From the NCBI GenBank assembly GCA_947503525.1, contig CANNEA010000011.1, positions 1 through 64,000 of the forward strand: a stretch of 64,000 nt of DNA, read 5' to 3'. A model generated the notes under the pieces. The model was not told where the DNA came from and ran no database searches. It saw nothing but the letters and a program-made list of their open reading frames with translations. The position numbers and the translations under genes are program-made. Source of the stretch: an uncultured Carboxylicivirga sp. (GTDB lineage Bacteria; Bacteroidota; Bacteroidia; Bacteroidales; Marinilabiliaceae). Of this stretch, positions 43,440-51,986 are shown piece by piece (position 1 is the stretch's first letter; every line of letters begins with the position of its first letter).

Positions 43440-43507
43440 AAAAGCCGCGTTCCTCGCCATTTATTGGCGGCGAGCACCAAAGGTAAACGAAAAAATTAAA
43501 AAGCCAA
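43440..43507 (-). promoter_or_regulatory. Promoter plus leader hairpin with T tract ahead of DUF4831 gene
   Basis: On the minus strand TTG (43507-43505), a 19-bp spacer and TACCTTTG (43485-43478) form a good promoter. Immediately downstream are two competing stems: CTCGCC with GGCGAG, and GCCGC with GCGGC, the latter followed by six Ts (to about 43440). This could terminate the upstream nnr transcript or act as an attenuator in the DUF4831-pepD leader. Confidence 0.55.
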
Positions 43508-43560
43508 GGTTAATTAAGACTCTTGACACCTGCTAAAGAACAGCTATTTAGTACTTACAA

Positions 43561-45093
43561 CTATTTACTTGCGTATAGCTGTTGAAATGCTAAACCTAAA
43601 TGATCGATTATATCACCTGCAACAAGATTTTCCAATGAACTTTGTTCAACGAATAAATCTCCTGCCAGACCATGCAGATAAGCTGCCAAACGAGCGGCAT
43701 CTATCGAAGAGTATCTCTGGGCTAAAAACGCCAATACAATGCCGGTTAAAACATCACCACTTCCAGCGGTTGCCATCCCGGGATTACCGGTAGAGTTAAA
43801 GTGACAATGACCATCAATGTCAACGACTACAGAATAAGCTCCTTTTAAAATAACTACCACCTCATGTTTTCTTGCAAAATCAATAGTTTTTTGAAGACGT
43901 TCAAATGCATTATGTGATTTCCCTAATAATCGGTCGAGTTCACCTGGATGAGGAGTAAGCACTGTATTTTTAGGCAGCTTGGCTAAACATTCTTCACATT
44001 CCGAAATAATATTGATAGCGTCTGCGTCCAATACCAAAGCTTTATCTCCAATCGCATTCAACAACTCTTTTAATGCGGTTTGAGTATTTGGTTTGATCCC
44101 AATGCCCGGTCCAATACCAATGGCCGAATACTCATTAATGGCCGGATGTTCAGAAATTAGAATATCTGATCGATCAATGCTAGCCATAGCTTCTGGAACT
44201 GAAGTCTGAATAATACCATAGCCTAAACGAGGCACATGTGTGGTCAATAAACCTACGCCCGATTTTAAACATGCTTTTGAAGCCAAAATATTAGCTCCCA
44301 TTTTTCCATATGAACCCGCCATTAATAAAGCATGCCCAAATTGCCCCTTATGCGCAAAACGCTTTCTCGATCTTAGTAATTTTGAAATATCTTCATTAGT
44401 AGAAAAACAATACTGACTTGGTATTTCTTTAGTTTTTTGATGATGCAAACCAATATCTTCAACATACCATTCTCCAACAAATTCTTCATACTCCGCCAAC
44501 AAAAAAGACAGTTTTGGAAGTTGAAATGAAATCGTTTCAGCAGCACAAACTATAGCTTGCAAATCATTGGTTGAATTATCCTCTCCCATTAATCCGGAAG
44601 GCACATCAATGGCGACTACTCGATTTCCACTTTTATTAATATACTGAACTACATTTTTAAACCATCCGCTGAGCGGACGATTTAAACCAGAACCAAATAA
44701 TCCATCAATAATAATTGAATCCGAATTGATTTCAGGTGGCTCGGCCAGTTGATTTATATACTTAAAATCTACTTGTCTCTCTCCTTTAAGAAGATCCAAA
44801 TTAACTCTTGCATCCTTACTCATCTTGGTTTCAGGAGTAACAATCCAAACTTTAACCTTGAAAACACCTGAAGGAAGTAATCGTGCAATAGCCAAGGCAT
44901 CTCCACCATTATTTCCTGGACCAACAAAAACATCCACAGAAATAATATCAGAAGTGCCTGTTAAGGCTAATTCTTCAAATCGTTTAACAAAAGCTTTGGA
45001 AGCACGTTCCATTAAATCTATCGAAGCAATTGGTTCATGCTGGATGGTATAAGCATCCAGCTCGGCTATTTTAGAAACAGGTAAAATCTTCAT
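43561..45093 (-). CDS. nnr: Bifunctional NAD(P)H-hydrate epimerase/dehydratase
   Basis: The 510-residue protein fuses a YjeF_N epimerase (about 1-215, with FVGPGNNGGDALAIARLL and DGLFGSGLNRPL) to a ribokinase-like YjeF_C dehydratase (about 230-505, with HKGQFGHALLMAGS, GIGPGIG and the ADP/catalytic motif TAGSGDVLTGIV). Together they repair damaged NADHX and NADPHX in the cytosol with ADP as cosubstrate. The fusion is the usual bacterial form and its length is normal. It appears monocistronic. Confidence 0.95.
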   Translation of the reverse strand: MKILPVSKIAELDAYTIQHEPIASIDLMERASKAFVKRFEELALTGTSDIISVDVFVGPGNNGGDALAIARLLPSGVFKVKVWIVTPETKMSKDARVNLDLLKGERQVDFKYINQLAEPPEINSDSIIIDGLFGSGLNRPLSGWFKNVVQYINKSGNRVVAIDVPSGLMGEDNSTNDLQAIVCAAETISFQLPKLSFLLAEYEEFVGEWYVEDIGLHHQKTKEIPSQYCFSTNEDISKLLRSRKRFAHKGQFGHALLMAGSYGKMGANILASKACLKSGVGLLTTHVPRLGYGIIQTSVPEAMASIDRSDILISEHPAINEYSAIGIGPGIGIKPNTQTALKELLNAIGDKALVLDADAINIISECEECLAKLPKNTVLTPHPGELDRLLGKSHNAFERLQKTIDFARKHEVVVILKGAYSVVVDIDGHCHFNSTGNPGMATAGSGDVLTGIVLAFLAQRYSSIDAARLAAYLHGLAGDLFVEQSSLENLVAGDIIDHLGLAFQQLYASK

Positions 45094-45279
45094 TGCAAAA
45101 CTAATTAGCTATATAAGCTAATTTACAAACAATAAATGTTTATCGAAACAACTACTCAAACATTTCAATTTCACATCTCTGCATGTAATGAATATAAATT
45201 AGTGTAAAGGTGCTCAAAAGATTAAGTTCTATTAAACTTGTTTATCAGACTATTACAAAGTTGATGTTTTAAAGCATGA

Positions 45280-45319
45280 CACTTACGATTTGTAAGTGAC
45301 CCAAAATAATATATATTTG
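45280..45319 (+). promoter_or_regulatory. POT gene promoter with dyad over the -33 box
   Basis: TTTG (45289-45292), a 19-bp spacer and TATATTTG (45312-45319) form a near-perfect Bacteroidota promoter. CACTTAC (45280-45286) and GTAAGTG (45292-45298) form a 7-bp-arm dyad overlapping the -33 element, as a repressor operator would. The rest of the 265-bp gap (45094-45358) shows no other feature. Confidence 0.7.
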
Positions 45320-45358
45320 CCCACTTGAAAATAACAACTAATTATAAATTAACAAGAT

Positions 45359-46891
45359 ATGTTTAAACAACATCCTAAAGGACTCATCCCTGCCGCACTG
45401 GCAAATATGGGTGAACGTTTCGGTTTTTATACCATGATGGCAATACTTGTTTTGTTTTTACAGGCAAAATTTGGATTGAACGGTACAGATGCAGGCATAA
45501 TATATTCAGTCTTTTATGCATTAATATATATCCTTTCATTAGCGGGAGGTGTTATTGCTGATAAAACTCGGAATTACAAAGGAACCATTTTAACAGGTTT
45601 AATTGTAATGGGATTAGGATATTTCTTTCTGGCAATTCCATCTAATCCGTCAACATTTACTTTAATAATGACTTGCCTTGCCTTATTTGTTATCGCATTT
45701 GGTAATGGCTTATTTAAAGGAAATCTACAGGCATTAGTTGGTCAGATGTATGACAACGAAAAATATGGAAAATACAGAGACTCAGGATTCTCTTTATTCT
45801 ATATGTTTATAAATGTAGGCGCCATATTTGCTCCATTTATTGCAGTAGGTGTACGTAACTGGTGGTTAAGTCACAATGGTTTTCAGTACAACGCAGATCT
45901 ACCGGCTATTTGTCATTCCTATGTAGATGGTAGCATTTCAGCTGAGGCGACAACTAAATTTCAGGAGATGGCCGAGGCAGCAAATGGATCACCTGTTGCA
46001 GATTTAGGTGCATTTGCGAATGAATATTTGGGTGTATTCTCTACAGGTTTCCATTATGCATTTGCAACTGCCATTGTAGCAATGCTTATTTCCTTTATAG
46101 TATACGTAGTAAATAAGAAAAGCTTTCCAAATCCAGCTGGCCATGCCTCAGATGATAGTGGCAACAAAGTTGAAGCTCCTCAAATGGATGCTAAGGAAGT
46201 AAAGCAGCGTTTATATGCTCTTTTTGCAGTATTTGGTGTTGTAATTTTCTTTTGGTTTTCGTTCCACCAGAATGGACTAACCTTAACTATGTTTGCTAAA
46301 AACTTCACAGACTTAAGTGCGATTAACATCAACCTTGGAGCAGTAAGTATACAAGGAGCAGAGTTATTTCAATCTATCAATCCATTTTTTGTAGTATTCC
46401 TAACTCCTGTCGTTATGGCGGTATTTGGTTGGTTAAGGGCTCGTAACATGGAACCTTCAACTCCAAAGAAGATTGCAATAGGTATGTTTATTGCAGCTAT
46501 GGGATTTGTAGTGATGGTAATAGGTTCAGTAGGTTTACCTTTATTCTCAGAAATCGACCCATCGCAAGGTGGTACGCCATTGGATGATGCAGCCAAGGTA
46601 ACACCAATGCTTTTAATAGGTACATACTTTATACTTACTGTTGCGGAATTATTTATTAGCCCACTAGGTATCTCATTTGTATCGAAAGTAGCTCCGCCAC
46701 AATACCAAGGTATTATGCAAGGAGGATGGTTAGGTGCAACTGCACTTGGTAACCAACTATTATTTATTGGTGCTATTTTTTACGAATCAATTCCGATTTG
46801 GGCCACATGGACTATCTTTGTAGTAGCATGTATTATCTCAATGTTTACAATGTTGTTTATGTTGAAATGGTTGGAAAGAGTTTCTAAATAA
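45359..46891 (+). CDS. POT/PTR-family di-/tripeptide transporter
   Basis: The 510-residue protein has some 12-14 transmembrane helices. The PTR2 signatures are present: GGVIADKTRNYKGTILTG and the FKGNLQALVGQMY...SGFSLFYMFINVGAIFAPF segment. The usual ExxER motif of helix 1 reads NMGER, so the first glutamate, involved in proton coupling, is replaced by Asn. It imports small peptides with protons in characterised members. It has its own regulated promoter and shares a bidirectional terminator with the convergent stress-protein gene. Coupling may be altered. Confidence 0.9.
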   Translation: MFKQHPKGLIPAALANMGERFGFYTMMAILVLFLQAKFGLNGTDAGIIYSVFYALIYILSLAGGVIADKTRNYKGTILTGLIVMGLGYFFLAIPSNPSTFTLIMTCLALFVIAFGNGLFKGNLQALVGQMYDNEKYGKYRDSGFSLFYMFINVGAIFAPFIAVGVRNWWLSHNGFQYNADLPAICHSYVDGSISAEATTKFQEMAEAANGSPVADLGAFANEYLGVFSTGFHYAFATAIVAMLISFIVYVVNKKSFPNPAGHASDDSGNKVEAPQMDAKEVKQRLYALFAVFGVVIFFWFSFHQNGLTLTMFAKNFTDLSAININLGAVSIQGAELFQSINPFFVVFLTPVVMAVFGWLRARNMEPSTPKKIAIGMFIAAMGFVVMVIGSVGLPLFSEIDPSQGGTPLDDAAKVTPMLLIGTYFILTVAELFISPLGISFVSKVAPPQYQGIMQGGWLGATALGNQLLFIGAIFYESIPIWATWTIFVVACIISMFTMLFMLKWLERVSK

Positions 46892-46910
46892 TCTCATAAG
46901 ATCATATATA

Positions 46911-46938
46911 AAAAAAGAGGCCTAGTGGCCTCTTTTTT
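46911..46938. terminator. Bidirectional terminator between POT gene and usp gene
   Basis: A 12-bp perfect stem (AAAAAAGAGGCC 46911-46922, GGCCTCTTTTTT 46927-46938) with a TAGT loop carries A and T tracts on both sides and ends 4 bp before the stop of the convergent gene. Confidence 0.92.
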
Positions 46939-46942
46939 TTGT

Positions 46943-47752
46943 TTAATCATGAAGGATTAACATTGGGTGTTCCGGATGCAGAACCATTTCTTTAGTTGTA
47001 CTAGGATGGAACAAACGTTCAAAGAAACTTTCGTTATGACGAACCAATGTTACCATATCGCAATCATTATCATCCATAAACTTCAGAATACCATTACTGA
47101 TGTTTTCTCCTTCAATAAAATTAAAATTCAAATTTAAGCCCTGAAAATGAGATGCAATCTTTTCTTCGGCATCCAAGCGATTGATGTATTCATCTTCAAG
47201 CACATTAACAAAGCTAATACCAGCATGAAAGTGATGCGCTAAGTCGCGAAGTGGCTCAACAACCTCATCCACCTTAATATCCTTCATATCCGTTGCAAAG
47301 ACGATATTTTCAGGTTTTTTAAACTTAGCATGCTTTGGCACAACTAATATTGCAGCCTCAACATTCTTAATCACTTCGTAAGCATTACTTCCTAATAGGA
47401 AATTTTCAAGAGCAGTTTCTCCCCTGCAACCAAGAACAATTAATTCAGGTTTAAAGTCAGAAACTTCATTCTTCACAACTTCTAACAAAGATCCAAACCG
47501 GGAAGCTAATTCAACGCGTGCATTAGGGAAACGCCTATGCAAGATGGACAATTCATTCTTCAAGCCTTTAAGGCTCTCTTGGGCCAGCTCTTCTTTCACC
47601 TGCATAATGTAGGGACTGCCGCTAAATTCAAGATCGTACGCATTAACAAGATCGAAATATACTTTCTCATTTTCGAACATTTTTAGCGCATAAATGGCGG
47701 CATTCCTTGCAGTATCAGAAAAGTCTGTCAATAGCAAAATTCTTTTCATCAC
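46943..47752 (-). CDS. Tandem universal stress protein (UspA family)
   Basis: The 269-residue protein has two UspA domains. The first (about 1-140) has ILLLTDFSDTARNAAIYAL and the nucleotide-binding GCRGETALENFLLGSNAYEVIKN motif; the second (about 145-269) is more degenerate (IVFATDMKD) and ends LHPEHPMLILHD. Tandem Usp proteins bind ATP and help survive stress in Bacteroidota; the exact role is unknown. It appears monocistronic. Confidence 0.9.
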   Translation of the reverse strand: MMKRILLLTDFSDTARNAAIYALKMFENEKVYFDLVNAYDLEFSGSPYIMQVKEELAQESLKGLKNELSILHRRFPNARVELASRFGSLLEVVKNEVSDFKPELIVLGCRGETALENFLLGSNAYEVIKNVEAAILVVPKHAKFKKPENIVFATDMKDIKVDEVVEPLRDLAHHFHAGISFVNVLEDEYINRLDAEEKIASHFQGLNLNFNFIEGENISNGILKFMDDNDCDMVTLVRHNESFFERLFHPSTTKEMVLHPEHPMLILHD

Positions 47753-48065
47753 TCTAGATATTTGAGTTAAAGGAATTCTCTATGTACCATTGCCGCATAG
47801 TGGCTGAGGAAGACTCAACATCGAACGTCTTCGATTAGAAATAGATTTTTTAGAAATACGATTAAACTTATAGTAGTATAATATAGATTAACATGGAATA
47901 ATAGAAATTAAACCTAATCTATCGGAGCATCACCAACACTTAGTATACGAACTTAAATGAAATTTGGTTTGTTTTTTAATCTACAAAAAAGATTCGTTCG
48001 TAAACAGTATCCGTTGATTAGTCAATAATAGGTAACTTAATTTTAAAAGTCAAGTTAATATGAGG
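47753..48065. other. Intergenic region upstream of usp gene
   Basis: This AT-rich stretch holds a small hairpin (ATCGAA/TTCGAT at about 47820-47836) and no consensus promoter or ORF I can support. It separates the usp gene start from the stop of the next minus-strand gene. Confidence 0.3.
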
Positions 48066-48428
48066 TTAACAACTACGTAAATCTAATCGTCGAAGAATAA
48101 AACGCCCTTCCAAATCCTGATCGTCCACACTGTGCCCCTCAATGCGATCCGGATCTGTTATTTCCGCAATACGATCATCTAAACAATAATCAATTGGATA
48201 CGGACTTTCAAGCACTTCATAACTTTTACCCTGAAGCATCAATCGATCATCTTGAATTTCACCTTCTACTTCAATACTTATCAAGAATGATGATTCTTCG
48301 TAAATATATTCCCTGTAAGTTAAAGTTCCGGAAATACGACCGTCTATCTGTTTCAATAAGGCATAGCCCATATCAAAACCTGCTTCAAACTGCTCAAAAA
48401 AATGCCATCTCCCGGTTAAATCCATCAA
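48066..48428 (-). CDS. Small cytosolic protein of unknown function
   Basis: The 120-residue protein has no signal peptide. It begins LTGRWHFFEQFEAGFDMGYALLKQ and alternates short strands (ISGTLTYREYIY, FLISIEVEGEIQDDRLMLQG), suggesting a small lipocalin-like or streptavidin-like barrel. I recognise no family. An 11-bp inverted repeat stands just upstream of its start codon. It follows the V-ATPase operon terminator in the same direction. Confidence 0.65.
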   Translation of the reverse strand: MMDLTGRWHFFEQFEAGFDMGYALLKQIDGRISGTLTYREYIYEESSFLISIEVEGEIQDDRLMLQGKSYEVLESPYPIDYCLDDRIAEITDPDRIEGHSVDDQDLEGRFILRRLDLRSC

Positions 48429-48435
48429 ATAAGTT

Positions 48436-48483
48436 AATTAGTCAGTAGGCATTAGACAAAAGTGATTTTCAAACTGACTAATT
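48436..48483. repeat. 11-bp perfect inverted repeat before the 120-aa gene
   Basis: AATTAGTCAGT (48436-48446) and ACTGACTAATT (48473-48483) flank a 26-bp spacer. The first arm lies 8 bp upstream of the start codon. It may be an operator pair or a leader hairpin. Confidence 0.6.
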
Positions 48484-48494
48484 CTACATAAACA

Positions 48495-48525
48495 AAAAGA
48501 GCTGGCAAAGATAGCCAACTCTTTT
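48495..48525 (-). terminator. Terminator of the V-ATPase operon
   Basis: AAAAGAGCTGGC (48495-48506) pairs with GCCAACTCTTTT (48514-48525) with one mismatch, and a T tract follows in the minus direction, 51 bp past the subunit K stop. Confidence 0.85.
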
Positions 48526-48575
48526 AGAATATTCTATTTTGGCATAAAGCCAAATAAATTTTCTGGAACTTTTCC

Positions 48576-49034
48576 TTATGCACCAGGTATTCCACCCATA
48601 CCGAATACCATCGCCAATAATGCAACTGTTTCAATTACACCCATGGCAGCAATGTACATACCAGCACCTTGCTTGTCATCAACTGCTAGGTTCGAACATG
48701 CAGCCGCACCTGCACGTCCTTGCATAATTGCTGATACAGCAATTGCAATACCTACAAATAATGCGAAAATCATTTGATTCATGTAGCTATCAGGGTTTAG
48801 GTCGGCTGACATGAGCGTATTCATGAAGATCATACCATAAATCACCTGACTTAAAGGCATACCCACCATTGCCAGTGCTAATGCTGGTAATTTCTTCTTA
48901 TCCTTAATCGATTGTTTCCAAAGGCCCATTGCACCCATAGCTGCAATTCCGGTACCGATTGCCGAACCTACACCTGCGATTCCTAATGCGATGGCATGAC
49001 CACCAAATCCTTGTACTGCTGTTAATAAAGTCAT
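48576..49034 (-). CDS. atpK: V-type ATP synthase subunit K (membrane rotor ring)
   Basis: The 152-residue proteolipid has four transmembrane helices in two duplicated hairpins. The ion-carrying carboxylate Glu135 (GVIETVALL) is only in the second hairpin; the first has SQVIY at the same place. Ser62, Gln63, Tyr66, Gln105 (AIMQGRAG) and Glu135 line up by eye with the sodium ligands Thr64, Gln65, Tyr68, Gln110 and Glu139 of the Enterococcus hirae NtpK ring (numbers recalled). This suggests a sodium-binding rotor. It is last in the operon, 25 bp after subunit I. Confidence 0.93.
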   Translation of the reverse strand: MTLLTAVQGFGGHAIALGIAGVGSAIGTGIAAMGAMGLWKQSIKDKKKLPALALAMVGMPLSQVIYGMIFMNTLMSADLNPDSYMNQMIFALFVGIAIAVSAIMQGRAGAAACSNLAVDDKQGAGMYIAAMGVIETVALLAMVFGMGGIPGA

Positions 49035-49059
49035 TGTATTTAATTTTATTAGATGTTAC

Positions 49060-50877
49060 TTATTTTTTTATTTTAAATGGGTTGTAATCACTACCCGAAA
49101 ATTCAACGCTGGCATGGCCTGCATATTCCAACATATTTAAACGAACGCCATGCACCAACACAGCCATTGCTGCTAAGGTCATATTTAAGGCATGTCCTAA
49201 TATCAGAATCAATACTGCTCCAATACCTGAGGCTAATGTTGTGATGCCATCACCAATGGCCATATCATTAAAGCTGCTGGCCATTAATACAGTTGATAGT
49301 CCTACCGCATATAAACGAATGTATGATATCACATCAGAGAATCCGTTAATAACATTCAAAGGCAAATTACCTAATGATGATAGCATTCCTTTAAAAAACG
49401 GTTGACCAGGGCTTGAAAACAAGGCCACCAAAGCAGCTCCGCCAATAAATAACCATGGCATAAAAACCGGCCCCTCAATACCCAATACCATATCATTCAC
49501 CAAAAAGTACAGTCCCCATACAATGGATACCCATCCTATCTGGCCAATAGGCACAACACTATTGATGTATTTCCAGCCTTTTTGAATGTGCCCAATACTT
49601 AGATGAACAGCTCCTATTAAGAACATAAACTGTTGAATCCTTAGGTCATCGCCACCAAAACTGGCCAGATATCCAACTTGCAACTGTTTTAAAAACGGAA
49701 TATTAGCAATGGTTTCGGCACCAAAGTAGGTTCCCGTTAGCACACCCCATGTCATAATAGAAACAGAGAGCGTGTAAAACAAACCAAACTCTATCTTCTT
49801 GACAAAACCTGTTTTCCAATGTGCCAATAGAGTAAGTGCAAAAAAGATAAGACCATAACCCGCATCACCAACTAATATACCGGTGAAGAAAGTAAAAAAG
49901 ATTAAAAATACTTTTGATACATCAATCTCGTCATATCCTGGAACCAATCCCATAAAGCCCATTACCGGCTTTATCTTATCTGTCCATTTCGGGTTTCGCA
50001 ATAATGTTGGCACAAAATCGTGTTCATCAGGACGCGGTTCTCTCACTATATAGCCCCAACCATTTTGTTCGGCAGTCTCAGTAACCGACTCAACTTTGTC
50101 CTCGGGCACAAAACCTTCCCAACAGCGCAACTTATCATGAAAAGCAACACCTCCATACTGTACTGTACGAACCTTTAAGCGGTTGTTTCTTTCATCCAAG
50201 GCATCAGCTATCAGATTCTTTTGCTTTTTCAGTTGAATTAAGAGCTGCTGACCATTTGCTAACTCAGTATTCTTCTCACTTAAGTCAGTCTCGACCTTTT
50301 GGAATGATATACCCTGCAATTCGATTTGTTGATAGTTTAAAGCAGCTTCCTTATCTTCTGAGATAAGCACAAGTTGACAAACACCACCGGATTGCCCAGC
50401 TAATTTTACATCTTCCCTGTTACGGATACTTTTTAAATCCTTTTCAGAAACTTCGTAAAGCTTTAGGTATACTCCTCTGCCATTGATGTTGCGGATATCA
50501 TCTAATGAGATATTACCCCAAGTCTTATACCATTCCTTCGCCTTCGATAGTTCAACGATCTGCTTTTGAAGTTCTCGGTTTGTTTTATCGGTTTCTATAA
50601 CTTTTTCCAATAAAGCAATATCACCTCTTTCCTCTTTTGCATAGTCATTAACTTCAACCGCAGAAGATGGTTCAGCCTCTTCAACACCATCCAATACAGC
50701 CATTGCATCCTCGAGTTGCTTAATGCGATTTTGCAGGCGATCTATCGACTCATCCTTTGCAGGTTGAAATGGAGAGATATGTACCAAACCTAACTTTCCA
50801 AGAACCTCTAAATCCTCATGCATATCATTGGTTGGGTGCGCCATGAAAAGCAATAGTTTTTTCATTTTTGTAATCAT
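49060..50877 (-). CDS. atpI: V-type ATP synthase subunit I (a-subunit)
   Basis: The 605-residue protein has a cytosolic N-terminal half with coiled coils (about 1-310) that forms the peripheral-stalk arm, and seven to eight C-terminal transmembrane helices (about 320-590) that form the ion half-channels. The helix 7 segment with the essential Arg is visible as FSDVISYIRLYAVGLS. Length is on the short side, usual for bacterial V-type operons. Its start overlaps the subunit D stop by 4 bp. Confidence 0.93.
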   Translation of the reverse strand: MITKMKKLLLFMAHPTNDMHEDLEVLGKLGLVHISPFQPAKDESIDRLQNRIKQLEDAMAVLDGVEEAEPSSAVEVNDYAKEERGDIALLEKVIETDKTNRELQKQIVELSKAKEWYKTWGNISLDDIRNINGRGVYLKLYEVSEKDLKSIRNREDVKLAGQSGGVCQLVLISEDKEAALNYQQIELQGISFQKVETDLSEKNTELANGQQLLIQLKKQKNLIADALDERNNRLKVRTVQYGGVAFHDKLRCWEGFVPEDKVESVTETAEQNGWGYIVREPRPDEHDFVPTLLRNPKWTDKIKPVMGFMGLVPGYDEIDVSKVFLIFFTFFTGILVGDAGYGLIFFALTLLAHWKTGFVKKIEFGLFYTLSVSIMTWGVLTGTYFGAETIANIPFLKQLQVGYLASFGGDDLRIQQFMFLIGAVHLSIGHIQKGWKYINSVVPIGQIGWVSIVWGLYFLVNDMVLGIEGPVFMPWLFIGGAALVALFSSPGQPFFKGMLSSLGNLPLNVINGFSDVISYIRLYAVGLSTVLMASSFNDMAIGDGITTLASGIGAVLILILGHALNMTLAAMAVLVHGVRLNMLEYAGHASVEFSGSDYNPFKIKK

Positions 50878-51482
50878 GCCATCACTCCTTCCTTTTGACT
50901 GGTTTTCACAACTTTTGCTGTCGCAATCGTTAAGCGTTCATCATCCTGCAATTTCTGACCAATTTTTCGAATAGCCGTTTTCGCATTTGGTATACGACGA
51001 TTCTCGAACAGTTTAATACGGGCACGTACATCTAGCAACTCTTCTTCGAGCAAATGAATTTGCTCTTCAAGACATTCAATTTCGGCCATTAACTGTAATT
51101 GCTCCTGCATTAAAATAATAGCATCATCAACCCATAAAGGTGCATTTTCCGGTATGGGCATCACGTTAAAGTCAACACCTTCGTATTGCTCTACGCGAAC
51201 ACCAGCTACATCTGCATGCTTTGTGATGATCTTGTTAACAGAGATGTATGTTTTTATATCCACGTGCGAATCGCTCATAACAGCTACCCAAGGCTCAGCC
51301 GCCTTGTTGTTTTTTTCAATTACAGCACGAATTTCTTCGATTCTTTCAGCAATTGTATTAATTGTTGACATCAAAGATTTCTCCATCGCTTCGAACAAAG
51401 GCAGCATGCGTAATGACACCTTCAGAATTTTCTTCTGACGGGCACGCTCTGTTTTCGTATATTTTATTTTTACAACTGCCAT
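50874..51482 (-). CDS. atpD: V-type ATP synthase subunit D (central stalk)
   Basis: The 202-residue protein is almost all helical: an N-terminal helix (TKTERARQKKILKVSLRMLPLFE) and a C-terminal helix (EEQIHLLEEELLDVRARIKLFENRRIPNAKTAIRKI) form the antiparallel coiled coil that rotates inside the A3B3 head. The RRIPNAKxAIRxI motif is characteristic. It overlaps its neighbours by 1 bp and 4 bp, so translation is coupled. Confidence 0.92.
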   Translation of the reverse strand: MAVVKIKYTKTERARQKKILKVSLRMLPLFEAMEKSLMSTINTIAERIEEIRAVIEKNNKAAEPWVAVMSDSHVDIKTYISVNKIITKHADVAGVRVEQYEGVDFNVMPIPENAPLWVDDAIILMQEQLQLMAEIECLEEQIHLLEEELLDVRARIKLFENRRIPNAKTAIRKIGQKLQDDERLTIATAKVVKTSQKEGVMA

Positions 51483-51985
51483 TATACCTCCTTCTCTTTA
51501 GATGGATTAACAACAGATTCTAAAACCTGCAACCCGTGTTCTTTATTAAACGAGCTTAGGCGGTTTAAAATCTGTAATCGCAATTTATAAACCAATACCT
51601 CAGTTAAGGTAAACCCTTCGCCGGCCTGAATAGTATCCAGTTCTTCCCATTGCCATCGCATAATGAGCTTTTCCCGCTCCAATGGATTAGTATTAATGGT
51701 TGCTTGTGGAAGTCGCGCTAAATTGGGCGTTCGTTTTTGAGCTTTGGCTGCTCGAATCTCAGAAATATCTTCCTGTAAGTCTCCCAACATGTTGCCAATA
51801 CTCTTTAAACCAACCTTCCCATCCGAATCGGTTGCCTTAAATATATCTACCGGTTCGAGTTTTTTAAAGTGCTTTGCCGACAACTGACCTTTGGCCTCGT
51901 CGATAAACTCATCCATCGAAATGGGTGGTTCCTGTCCGAAGCGCAAGGACGGCAAACTACACATTAAATAAACCAAGTTCGACAT
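51482..51985 (-). CDS. DUF2764 protein of the V-ATPase operon
   Basis: The 167-residue protein begins NLVYLMCSLPSLRFGQEPPIS and corresponds to the DUF2764 family found only in V-type ATPase operons of Bacteroidota, chlamydiae and spirochaetes. Because subunit C is otherwise missing, it is a candidate for the C-like (d) socket subunit joining rotor ring and stalk; this is inference. Here it lies between subunits E and D, not upstream of A. Confidence 0.85.
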   Translation of the reverse strand: MSNLVYLMCSLPSLRFGQEPPISMDEFIDEAKGQLSAKHFKKLEPVDIFKATDSDGKVGLKSIGNMLGDLQEDISEIRAAKAQKRTPNLARLPQATINTNPLEREKLIMRWQWEELDTIQAGEGFTLTEVLVYKLRLQILNRLSSFNKEHGLQVLESVVNPSKEKEV

Positions 51986-51986
51986 A

